The position numbers and the translations under genes are program-made. A DNA stretch of 64,000 nt, taken from NCBI GenBank assembly GCA_030272155.1, contig CP126191.1, forward strand, positions 6,842,501 to 6,906,500. The letters are read 5' to 3'. Within the stretch, counting starts at the first letter, position 1, and each line of letters begins with the position of its first letter. The notes under the pieces were generated by a model, which searched no databases, was not told where the DNA came from, and saw nothing but the letters and a program-made list of their open reading frames with translations. Of this stretch, positions 48,706 through 59,416 are shown piece by piece. The DNA is from Tetradesmus obliquus. Taxonomy: Eukaryota; Chlorophyta; Chlorophyceae; Sphaeropleales; Scenedesmaceae.

Positions 48706-50598
48706 AGGCGCCTTCTCTTTGATGCTTTTTGGCTCAGCGCCGTAGTGCAACCAGCGCCTAGCCTGTGCGGCAGGGGAGGCAAGTTGCACAACAACACATG
48801 CTGGCTTAGTATGCTGCACTAGGCGACAATGCAAAGGTCACTGCAGGCGGGCAAAACAGTGTGGCAGTAGCCCCAGCTGCGGCCAGCTAGGTGCTTCACT
48901 GCAAGCGTCTGAACTAAACAGAGGCATGTACTATGTGCCAGCAATGCTGCGGCGTCTACTCACAAAGCCCTCCAGCCACATATCAAAGCCGGACTTGGGA
49001 TACGGCAGCCCAGGCACTAGCCAAGGCCGCTCCTTTGTCCCAACCACCTCTGCACAGCGGAGCAGCATGAACACAGCCCACATTTAAAATGCGTGAGGTT
49101 CATGTAGCGTGCCGCGGTGTAGAATGGCTGCAGCCAAGCCTTCATGCTGTGATCACAATAACATGCCTCGCTAACAAAAGCATTAGCAGCTAGCACGCCT
49201 CAGCTGCTGGTGCACATGGTGCGCCTGACAGCCAGCTCTGCAGCTGCACAGGGCCGCTGCCGGCTGCCTCCTATGACTGCCAGCAGGCGCAGGCTGGGCA
49301 GCCTTGCCATGACCGCCGCTGCAAGCACATGCAGACCTCACCTTCTGCTTCCCATGCTGTGGGAGGAGTAGTTTCTGTGGGAGGCACACGAGTGCAAGCA
49401 AGGACATACAGGCAGGGCGCGCAGCAAATGAATGGAAATCGCTTTGGGATGACAATTTACAGCTGCACACAGCACACAGGAGCATGATTTATGGTGATGT
49501 TAGGGCTGCCTGTTGTTGACGTGACAGTGTTCCAGGACACTTCAAGCATACTGCAAGTGCGCCTAGCAAAGCGCTGCCTGCAAGGACAGCCCAGCTTGCG
49601 TACCAGATGAGTTGAAATTGACGGGCACTAAATCAGAATACAATGTCTGAAAAAATGAACTGCGATGCGACATCACCACGCCGTAGTTTGTTGCTGGTCT
49701 GTGGCTGCACCGTTCACACTCTGATGCCAGGTCGCAGGCTGCGCCAGCTGCATATGCAGACCTCCTGGCGCATATAAAAATTTTCTTGTCGGGTACCTCG
49801 CCTGTTGCAGAGGCTGTTATGCACTTGACCCAGCACCCTGCCTGCTGTCTGCCGTCCCGCCGCACTTGCTTGCATCAGCCGCTCTTCCTTCTGCTTCAGC
49901 TCTGCTAGCTGCTGGATGCATGACAGCTCAAGGGCGCTGCCTTCAGCAGAAGTTCGCAACAGCGAAACCACCTTCCATTTCAACCAGCACTTCCTCAAGG
50001 GTTTCTGGTGCCTCAGCCTGCGGGCCTGCTGCTGCTGCCCCTTCCATCCGCGCTCCTGCGGCATAACACAGGGTCGTGCACTCAGTCAAAAGCAGCAGCT
50101 CATGGTTTAAATTCGGAGAACATGTTGCTGAAGTCAAGTTGCTGCGGAGCAACAAAGACCACCGGAATCACCTCGATGGTGCCCTGAGTGGATATGTGCA
50201 GATGCTTCGAATCGCCCAAAGAAACATACAGCTGTAAGAGATCTGAAACAATTTATATCTCCTGAACGGCCCACTGCTTGTGCTGCAGGCTAGATGCCAG
50301 CCAGTTGCTGCGAAGCAACAAAAACATAACACATCAACGTTACACCGGCCCGGTGTGGTGGCCTCTTGGCCACATGGCCACGTGTGTATACTCGACACAC
50401 AGAGGTAGCTATGGCAGTGCACCGTGATCGTTTCTATTTAGACCATGACAAGTGCTGGGTTTCACTAGCACTGAGACTCACCTGAGGTTTGCTGTGATGG
50501 TGGAGGCAAAGGTGATGCTGAAGGTGACACAGGTAGTGCAGGTGATGGTGAAGGTGATCGTGACACACATGACCCGTCTGTCAACATGAAAGTCGCCG
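48706..50598 (-). CDS. Unidentified multi-exon gene with phase-1 introns (5' end not found)
   Basis: Exons in coding order: 50482-50598, 50172-50231, 49972-50055, 49825-49940, 49604-49801, 49342-49374, 49216-49318, 49082-49146, then about 48964-49053 and 48706-48775. The first six junctions are all phase 1 and keep one open frame. Peptide landmarks: a Pro/Ser linker (RSPSPSPALPVSPSASP), LAELKQKEERLMQASAAGR (helical), KKIFICARRSAYAAGAACD, MSHRSSFFQTLYSDLVPV, PFYTAARYMNLTHFK, PWLVPGLPYPKSGFDMW, and ending HYGAEPKSIKEKAP. No family was recognised. Between 49054 and 49081 the frame shifts by one base with no room for an intron; reading straight on stops near 49018 instead. Upstream exons probably exist. 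Confidence 0.5.
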
Positions 50599-50687
50599 CT
50601 GTGCAGGTGCTGACTGTAACAAGGTGGTTCATTTACTAACACCACATCAATGGGGTACCGTACCCCGGCATGCAGAGTGAACACTGC

Positions 50688-50742
50688 AGAATCCTGCAGG
50701 ATAAGAGTAAGTGCAGAATCCTGCAGGACATTGAGCACTGGA
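50688..50742 (-). repeat. 27-bp tandem duplication with acceptor-like sequence
   Basis: Two copies of a block containing GCAGAATCCTGCAGGA lie 27 bases apart. On the minus strand each has CTGCAG followed by GATTCTGCA, so each could act as a splice acceptor with the same downstream residues (DSA). Confidence 0.75.
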
Positions 50743-50745
50743 AGT

Positions 50746-52515
50746 CGACAAGAGTCTTGTCAAATGAACAATAAGTTGCCTGGCTTGCAAGGCCTGGGAT
50801 GCACCGATACACTGCTACGGCATAACAGGTGGCGTGCCTACAACAAGCATAGCTGCATCCCAAAGCCACAGCAGCTCAGCTCAAGGCTTACATGCACCAT
50901 CATCATCACCTGCTCCACCTGTTCACCTGCAGTGACAGCAGGTGCACCAGCATGACAGAGCCATATTGCCTAGCGATGTCTTCCAAAACAAATGCGTGTG
51001 TTCCGGTGAACGCAAAGGACCTCAGCATACAGTTAGACATGGTTCAACAAACCACCTGAAGCATACCCTGCCGGAAGCTCTCGTTGGCTGCGCAAGTAGC
51101 TGCTGCTGTTGAGCTGGTAAGCAGCACCGCAATGCAGCTGCAGGCGCGCTGGCTGTGCCACTGACAGCCCAGCGCGAGCGCAACATCGTCGGCAGCCACC
51201 AAAACGGCATATGTACAGGCGCACACACACACACAGCTCGCCCCTGCATGCGCTCTTCCAATAACCAACACACCATTTAAACACGCGCACATACACACAC
51301 CAGCCACTCGGCTGTGAGCCAGTTGCTACCAACCTGCATGGTGCACACTGCAGTCGCCCATGAGTCTGCATATCGCACAAAGCACCCAGTACCACACACT
51401 GCTCTCAGTGGGCCACAGCCCACATCATCTTTGCAAAGGGCGCCAGGTGTGGCAAGACTTGCAGGGACCCAAGGTAAACTGCCAACATGCAGCAGGTCCA
51501 CAACACATGTAGTACAGGCCAGCGGTGGCAACTTCATCACAGGAGCTGTCAGCTGCTCGCGGACTCAACTGCATATAACAACAGAGTGCACACACGCACA
51601 GTATGTGCCCACGAGCTGCACAAACAGAACAGCTCCTGCGGGACAGGAGCTGTCAGATCAGGGCCAAGTTCAAATATCAGCAGCAGTAGATGTACATGCC
51701 TTGCAACAGGCTGCTAGAATGTTTCAGACCAGGTTGTCAAGCTTCAAAATGCATGCGCAGACTGCAAGAATACTCGGCATGTGTAGCAGCATGCCATGCT
51801 ATCTACCTATCTGGCAAGCCACAACACCCATGCACACAGATGAAGATGACACCCGTACTGCATGGCATACGCTCTTTGCCATTCTTCAAAGCATTGCGCA
51901 AACGCTGCAACTCCAGTGCCGCCCATGCTCTAGCTGTACAACCCAGCACTCGATGCACTCGCCGCTAGCTATCTCTCTCCCAGCGCTACTGTCAAACATC
52001 ACACCTCAGTTTTGCGATGTCCAATCATGCAGATCTGTCTGCACTGCAAATCCACTGGTTTGCAACAAGGATGGGCATTATCCCTTACGCACATCAAACC
52101 AACACAGTTCGGCACCGAAAATCACCATAGTTCATGGAGGCGTCTGTGCAGAGCACTGTCAAACTGCAGCCGCACATGCCAGCCGCCTTGCCTGCTGGCA
52201 AAGAGCACTCTCATCACACAGACAGCACACAGCAAGCGGAGAACAGCTGCTCACCCTCCAAAACCAAAACCAAAACATGGGTAGAACCCTGCGCAGCTAG
52301 GCTGGTTCCTGCCAACATGCATTCACTGCCTGCACGCAGCTGGACAACCACATAGGATTCCACTTCTCTCTCAGGCAGCCAGACAACAGTCTGCCTTGCA
52401 AATATATTCTGGCTGCACAATTATGATGCTGCACCAACACTGGAAGGCTGTTGCCACAAGCTGTTATACACACCGCCAAGCACAGTCATGCTGGCGATTC
52501 AAGTACCCGGCAGTC
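50746..52515. other. Stretch with no recognised gene
   Basis: Between the unidentified gene and the 3' end of the carrier gene, both on the minus strand. It may hold more 5' exons of the former. A 328-residue plus-strand frame at 51314-52300 has no domain and mixed composition, and was not accepted. A short (AC)n tract lies near 51224-51234. Confidence 0.45.
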
Positions 52516-54387
52516 TCACATCGCAGCGGGCGAGCTCCCCTGCTCCTTGCCTTGCAGCTTGGCCATGAACTCGTCAACGCTGTCCTCTGACTCGGCAATC
52601 AGCTCCCGCGTGCCCTCAACTGCCAGGAAGATGGCTGCGTTCACGGGGATGGCGCGCCACAGCGCAGCGGTCACGCCGCGCCACAGGCCTGCAGCAGCAA
52701 GCACAGATACACACAATGGCAGTCGATCAGCAATTCATGTTGTTATTGCAAAACGAGGGATGACACATGTGAGGCACACAAAGCAGGCACGGTGCTGGTG
52801 ACGCGCGCCGGAGTGTTTTATCAGCGCTATCAAGTCACCGTGCAGCGCACTTGCTGTATACTTGCACCTCATACTTGCACCTCCTCTTCAGATGCACATG
52901 CAAGCGCAGCTAGCAACTCCGGTAGCGCAGCACACTGGGCTGGCAGCAGCAGCTGTGCAGCGCATGCACAACCGTCCCAGGCCCCTGGCGGCAGCAGGTT
53001 CCCACCTGCATGCCCCTCCACGGACAGTGAGCGGCTGAGGCAGTCCAGGGTGCCCTTGAACTCTGGCTTGCTGAGGGAGTCTGCCTGGATCTTGGACTTG
53101 ATGGTGTCGATGGGGAACATGCTTCCCCACAGGCCAAAGCCAGCCATCACACCAGCAATCATCACCTGCGCAGCACATGCGCAACAGCAAGCGTTGCAAC
53201 AAAGTCGCACTGCAGCGAATAGCATTGCACAGTACACCAGCACACCTTGCCCACACCCCACATGTGTCTGAAAGCACCACCACAGGTGCCTCTCACTCAA
53301 ACAGCGCAGCAGGCCATGCATGTCTTGTCCTTCACCTGCATGTAGTCCAGGTCAGCCTTGGTCTTGCCTGGCCCAGCCAGGTAGTGCACGGTGGCCTCGT
53401 AACCGAAGAAGAACCAGGCGTAGCCCTGCATGTCGCGCAGCAGCGTGGCCAGGTAGCCGGAGTAGATGCCGCGCAGGCCGTGGTTGCGCAGGATCTTCTT
53501 GGCGCAGTCCCAGTTGCCCTGCAAGGTAAGGCAGGGCAGAAGACACGGCAGTAGGCAGGGACAGCAGGAACAGCGGCGTGGTGAGCAGGGTTGTGTGGGT
53601 AGGCGGTCTAACTCAGCCATGAGGCATGCTTGCCCTGGTGCTTACGTAAGAGTGCGGGCCGCACTTCATCCGCAGGTATTGACCGCTGTTTGACTGATGT
53701 CCCGCTATCAATATGCACGCCTGCAGCGCGCACCTTGTAGTTCTCCTCTGGGTTGAGCCCGCCGACTGCAGCGCCCTTCATCTGCGCCAGGATGTTGTTC
53801 TTGCGCACCATCTGCATCTTGGTGCGGATGAGCTCGGTGGGCGTGGACACCACAGAGCCGGCAGCGCCAGCAGCAGCACCAGCCAGCAGGATGCTGGAGG
53901 GAGAAAAGCTGCCTGGGGCCAAGTCCCTCTCCAGGAATGCGCGCGTCTTGGTGAAGGTGGGGAAGTGAATGCCCAGCAGCACCATGTTGCCCAGCAGCGG
54001 CGCCACTGTGCCCCTGTAAAGGGAGGTAGGGCCCTCAGACTTCATCTGGGGGTGGTGGATAGTGAGGAGGGTTGTGGGCGCAGCAGCACAGCAGGTTCAG
54101 TGGGCCACGACGGGCAACAACTGCAACGGCTAGACCCGTACTGCAGCATCCACAAAAAAGAGGGTAATGCATGGCGAGTTGACAGCTTGTGCAGCAGCTC
54201 CGTAAGCAACCATCACAACGCCGTTTGCCCTGCTGTCGCTGCTGCGATAAGGTGCACGGCTGTTGCAAGTCGTGCCAGTGTGTGCTGGCTGCGGCGCTCA
54301 CCATCTTCCTCACGCAGTCCACCCCGCTGCTGTACACCATCTCTGGCGGCATGCCTGCAGCGCCAATGGTGCCCCTGCCCAGCACCT

Positions 54388-54440
<53 letters not shown>

Positions 54441-55099
54441 TGGTCAGAAGTAGCTGCATGTCACAAACAGCTCAGCAGATACATGCCTATACTGTGCGAG
54501 CAGCAGCTGATGCACACCTGACAGCATTGCAGCAACCTGGCCTGGCGTCCCTTGACGGCACTGCTCCATCAGTGACAGCTGTTGCTTTTCTATGCTGCTA
54601 CTAAGTGGCCCGCCAGCGGCAACACCAGCACCAGCCGACTGCATACAATGCTGGGTAAGCGCTGCCGCCTGGTGCTGGCGCTCTGGCTGCAGCTGCAGCC
54701 AGCTGTGTGTGGCGCCTGCCGCACCTGCAGCCGCGTCTTGATGGTGTCGAAGGGCTGCCCCACCATAATGCGCGCCACGCCGCCAGACACGCCAGGCAGG
54801 ATGTCCAGCACGCGCTTGTGCACCGGCGGCGTGTGCTCCACCTGCGGCACGCGATGTGCAGTGTGGCGAACATCATTGCTTGGTTGGCTGCTGCTGTGTC
54901 GGCAGCTGCTGCAGCTGTGCATGCGCCAACACGTGACCTGGGGGCTGTAGGTGCAGCGTGTGCGCTGAATTGATGACGGAGTTGCATGTGGGTGAATGTG
55001 CTGGGAGAGCGCAGTTGCTATTGAGATCCAGGTCATATAGCTTCCTGCAAAGCTAGGGGCGCTTTCAGCTGTACGCACCTCCATGAGGGTGTCGTTCAT
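52516..55099 (-). CDS. Mitochondrial carrier family transporter
   Basis: Inner-membrane solute exchanger with the threefold carrier repeat. Exons: 55079-55099, 54725-54841, 54302-54385, 53734-54045, 53336-53518, 53006-53165, 52516-52688; about 349 residues, all phases agreeing. The first exon codes for only seven residues (MNDTLME). Signature motifs of each repeat are present: QPFDTIKTRLQ, TPTELIRTKMQ and FPIDTIKSKIQ. Following segments include SLYRGTVAPLLG, GIYSGYLATLLRD and GLWRGVTAALWRAIPVNAAIFLAVE. The IPVNAA ending resembles carnitine/acylcarnitine and ornithine-type carriers, so a basic amino acid or acyl-carnitine substrate is a guess. The C-terminus has an acidic extension (ELIAESEDSVDEFMAKLQ). 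A (CTG)n tract abuts the third exon's acceptor. Confidence 0.92.
54387..54441 (+). repeat. (CAG)n in a carrier-gene intron, (CTG)n on the coding strand
   Basis: About 17 uninterrupted units immediately precede the acceptor of the exon ending at 54385. The repeat occupies the place of the polypyrimidine tract. Confidence 0.95.
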
Positions 55100-55324
55100 G
55101 ACCTGCGCGGTTGCAGGCATGGCTGCACACTGACCGCACACAGTGTGTAGGCTGGGCTACTGCCTGCAAGCAGAGGGCCACATATCGAGGACAATATGTG
55201 AATCGATTGCATTCTTGCCCCATTGCAACACGTGGATGCTGCTTCTGCTGCAGGTGCCTGAGGGGGTGTGCTGCAGCACAGCCTAGAACCATGGCTTGCA
55301 TACCAGCAGTCTGCGCAGATGGCC

Positions 55325-55355
<31 letters not shown>

Positions 55356-56787
55356 GAGGAACTTCAGTCAAAGACAGCTGCTGCTGGTGAATGCATTTGC
55401 CTGTCGAGCACCATGTGCCGTAGTAGGGCTCCTGCCGCGTCAACAGTAGCAACTACAGCTGATCATCGATCCATGCGCTATCACAAGCACTAGTTTTTGA
55501 AATGCTTATCCTTACTCTCGTGATAGGAGACAGCGAGGCACAGCGAGCAACTCGAAAGTACGGTTGCTGGAGTGGTCTTGTTTTTCAGAAGGTGATACTG
55601 CAGCTTTATCGTGTGCATAATACATAAGTCGCTAACAGTCATATGCCACGAAGCGGGGGTGGGGCATGTCTACGTGCGCGCCAAGTAGGACTGCAGGAAG
55701 TGTGTCTCCTATGGGCTTGTCACACGGTTAAGTTGATGGAATGAACGGCAGAACCCTTTAAAAAGGCATTTATTGTTCATTCAAAATATGTGGCACTCAG
55801 GTGAAACCGACGGCCCTAGGTGCTTGAGCTGCATGGAGGGCTGTCACTGCTGGGCCACTGGTGGCACCACTGCATAGCCTGCACTTGGCAAGCCTGGACC
55901 ACCTGACTACAAGACTGCTGCTGCAGTGCCTCCACATAACAACTCATCCTTCTGGTGCAAATCTGCGGGTTTCAAAACGCTGGCACCCAGCAAGGCAGGT
56001 TTGCGGAAAGGGCAATAAAGGTGTTCAGAAGCCTTCAGTGGCCCAGAGCGTGTCAGCCCGCATGGTAGCCCAAACCAACTTCACAGGCTAGGCTAGTTAC
56101 ATTTAGTGGGTTCATCGGCCGATAATGTCGGTTCGAGCCAATGGCAGGCCAACTTGCAGATTGGTTGTGGTGCAGCACCAAGAGAGTGGCATCATGCTTG
56201 ATGATCAATTTGGGACAGCACAACCGTTGCGTCTATGCTAGCCTGATGCGTGCAGCTCAAAATAGCATAAACGGATGAAGCGCATCAATGTACGTAGCAT
56301 GGGAGTCGCACGGGCCAAGCAGCTATGATTCTCCTGCATATGAAGATGCCACAAGGTCAAAGTAGGAGACCACCGTTGACCTCGTTCTTTCTCTGATCGC
56401 AGTCCGAGGTATACAGACAGAAACGGAAACACGTATCAAAGCCAATGCGTGGGTGTTCCCGCTCTCAAGCCGGAGGTAGGGGGCGTTCCCTGGGGCACCT
56501 ACTCGTTGAGCACGCGGTTGAAATGGACGGGCCTCGATTGCGCCCCACAAAACAAAAAATATGCTTTGTTTTTACTGTAAGAGGTTTTCTGCCTCGGGAT
56601 TTACGTGTATGTTAAACTAGGGAACCACCAACCAGGAACTCTCATACGACAATCTACAACACGCCCTGCAGGACAGTGGAGAGTACTTATTGCCCGCGCT
56701 TCATTTCCTGCTTCAGTACTGCGCTCCTAAGTCATTTCAGGGACCGCTGCACTCCTACGCTACTCGACTCTCCTTGCACATATCACC
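55100..56787. other. Divergent intergenic region upstream of the carrier and the carbonic anhydrase genes
   Basis: 1.7 kb between opposite start codons. CTG repeats occur only near 55325-55350; the rest is mixed or AT-rich, as at 55740-55790 and 56550-56590. It must contain both promoters. LCIB-type genes are usually induced by low CO2, but no motif could be assigned by eye. Confidence 0.5.
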
Positions 56788-59416
56788 ATGCCTCGCGGAG
56801 CAGCAAGGAGGCTGATCGCCCAGGGCCTGAGCGCCCTGGCCAAGGCCGAGGCCGCTGAGGCTTCCGCTCTGACCAAGAGCGCACGCACCTTCTCTTCCCT
56901 GGCAAAGGCAGCAGGCCAGACCACCGCACGTGCTGGTGGTAGCCTGGCTGGCCAGTGCAAGTGCAGCTGCGGCAAGGCCTTCTGCATGGGCAAGCACTTC
57001 ACTACCTCAGTGGGCGCTGGCCAGGCTCAGGCTGCAATGGCTGACGAGGCCCCCCACGCACCTTCCCTGACCGCTCGCCACGTGGAGGTAGGTTCACCAA
57101 CACCAATTCGCGCAATTGCCACCAACGTGCAGCTTCGGGGCCTCGGAGGCAGCTGCAATTCAGACCCTACCATGCTCACGTGCCTCTCGCCGGAGTTCGC
57201 ACATGAACATCCGCACCTAGCCCTCGCACCAGCATCAGCAGCAACAGCAGCAGAGCACAGTGCCCAGAATATGCTTGCAGGCTCTGGTCGATGTTACATT
57301 GCGCAGCAGTGCATGCTGATTGGGCACCTGCCAACAGCAGTTGAATTAGCACTGACCTGCCCCGCCTGCTTGCTGCTGCTGCAGGTCACGAAGCACTTCC
57401 CCCTGTCCCTGGGCGTGGATGACTTCATGGCCCGCCTGGAGATGGCACTGGCTGCCTATGGCTTCACCGGTGACAACGCCATCGGTGAGCAACACAGCCT
57501 GCTGCTGCTGACATGCTGCCCACGCTGCTGGTGTGAACTATCTACTTGCCTGCTTCATCAACAGCGGGTGTAGCGCAACATGCCCAGCCTGCCCAGCGTT
57601 GCTTATGGCTCGCCTTGCTAGGTTGTTCACCAGCACAAGCATCTCTGCCTGCATTGGCCTACGCACATTTGAGTGGTCCCTCACAGCCAGCTGACTCTCT
57701 GCTGCTGCTGCTGCTGCCTCTGCCTGCCTGCCTCGTCCCTGCAGCCATGTCCAACCTGTGCCGTGACGAGTCCTGCATGATCCTGGAGGACAAGATTGAG
57801 TCCTGCTTCGGCTCCTGCTTCTCCACCCACGGCCTGGGCGGCGTGCTCACCTGCGGTGTCATCGGCATGGGCGCAGGCCTGTCCCACTCCCCAGTGGAGA
57901 ATGTGAGTGACTGCTCAGAGTTTGCTGCTGCCTTTTTGCATTCATATCTGCGTGCTATAGTGCTGCTGTATGACGCGCTGCTGTTGGTTGCAGTCAGGCT
58001 ACAGCCTGCATCTGCCTGTCTCATTGCCCAGTTTTGCTGCACGCCTCCTGCACTGCCAGCCACCTGCTGCATCCTGCGCTGCAGCTGTGACCCAACGGCA
58101 CCCCATCCAGCACCACTCACCACCCTCCTGCCCTTCTCTTTTCCGTCTCCCCTCCCCGCCTGCAGGGCAAGGAGCGCTACGTGTTCTTCTCCTTCCCCCA
58201 CATTGCCATCGACTCCGAGGGCAAGATCGGCGCCATTGCGCGCCCCAACCGCCCCGGCGCCTCCGCCGCGTGCGGTGCGCTGATCAAGACCATGCTGGAC
58301 CTCAAGGAGCAGGGCGTGGACGTCAACGTGAGCAGCCCAGGCAGCCACGACCCACTGGAGCCCGAGTACTCCATCCTCAAGAGCCGCATCGCCCGCCGCA
58401 TCAAGTACGAGAAGCTGGACGTGCAGGACATGAGCCTTGTGGACGTGACCAAGGTGGCAGAGCGCGTCATCACCACTGTGAGTTGACAAGCTGGCTGCTG
58501 CTGCTGGATGGTTTGCTGTTTGCTTTGTGTACTGTGGCTCCTGTTTGATGACAGTAATAGCAATGTTTTTGTTTGCATGGGCTGCCATGGTTGATAGCCT
58601 TGCCTGGCTCCTGCAGCTCAGCTCTGCCTGCACGCCCTGCTCTTCACACAGCCAGCCCTGGTGCTTACCCCTGCTGTCCTTCTCTCCACCCGCAGGACCT
58701 GGAGTACCTCATCTCCAAGGCCGTGAACCCCAAGACCGCCGACTACGCCGTGGTGACCGGCGTGCAGATCCACAACTGGGCCAGCGACCTGGATGACCCC
58801 AAGATCCCCTCCATGGAGTTTGTGGCGCCTGCCCGTGCCTACGTGGTGGTCAACGGCGAGAAGATCGACCTGGACCTGCAGCAGGTGAGGCCTGGTTGCT
58901 GCTGCGGCTGTGGTGTGGTGTACCTTGCTATGTGTTGCTGCTGGTTTTGCAGCTTGCTGCGCGATGGCTGCTGCTGAATGTCCTGCTGTGCCTTTGTTTC
59001 AAAAGCACTGCTGTTGTTGCTGTCGACTTGGTGCAACAGCTCTGCATAGTCCTCTTCACAGCTATCCCAGCTTCCACCTGGCAGCATCCCCAGCCTGCTG
59101 CTGACCCTTGTTCCCCTCGCCCGCTGCCGCCCCGCAGGTGCCCGCCCTGTCTCCCCGCCAGCTGCAGCTGCTGGCCGCGCAGTCAACGCAGGTGGTGGAG
59201 GCCAGCAAGAGCCTGACCACCGGCACACCCAACTCCATGCTCCAGGAGATCCCCCGCGACTACCTGCTCACCCGCCTGGGTGGCGTGAACACCACCATCC
59301 ACCTGGACGTGGAGCACCAGGGCCCCAGCTGGAGGGAGTACATCACGACAACCTACCACGATGCACACCACAACGCACCCAAGATGGACGAGCACTTCTT
59401 CGAGGACAAGCACTAA
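56788..59416 (+). CDS. LCIB: LCIB/LCIC-type theta carbonic anhydrase, chloroplast
   Basis: Low-CO2-inducible protein of the algal CO2-concentrating mechanism, which recaptures CO2 as bicarbonate in the stroma near the pyrenoid. Exons: 56788-57087, 57385-57484, 57745-57902, 58166-58477, 58696-58884, 59138-59416; 1338 bases, 445 residues. Family blocks: HFPLSLGVDDFMARLEMALA, MSNLCRDESC, GLGGVLTCGVIGMGAGLSHS, RYVFFSFPHIAID, ASAACGALIK, TGVQIHNWASDL, RAYVVVNGEK. Zinc ligands expected in this family are the Cys of NLCRDE, the His of SFPHIA and the Cys of AACGAL; all are present, as is the CRDE Asp-Arg pair. The first ~100 residues are Ala/Ser/Lys-rich and fit a plastid transit peptide, with an odd CKCSCGKAFC cluster. 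LCIB and LCIC cannot be separated here. Confidence 0.95.

Noticed and set aside
51314-52300. 328-residue plus-strand frame
   Set aside because: No recognisable domain, low-quality composition and no splice-consistent neighbours.
55751-55790. TATA-like AT-rich patch as the carbonic anhydrase promoter
   Set aside because: It lies about 1 kb from the start codon with no supporting element, so it was not annotated.
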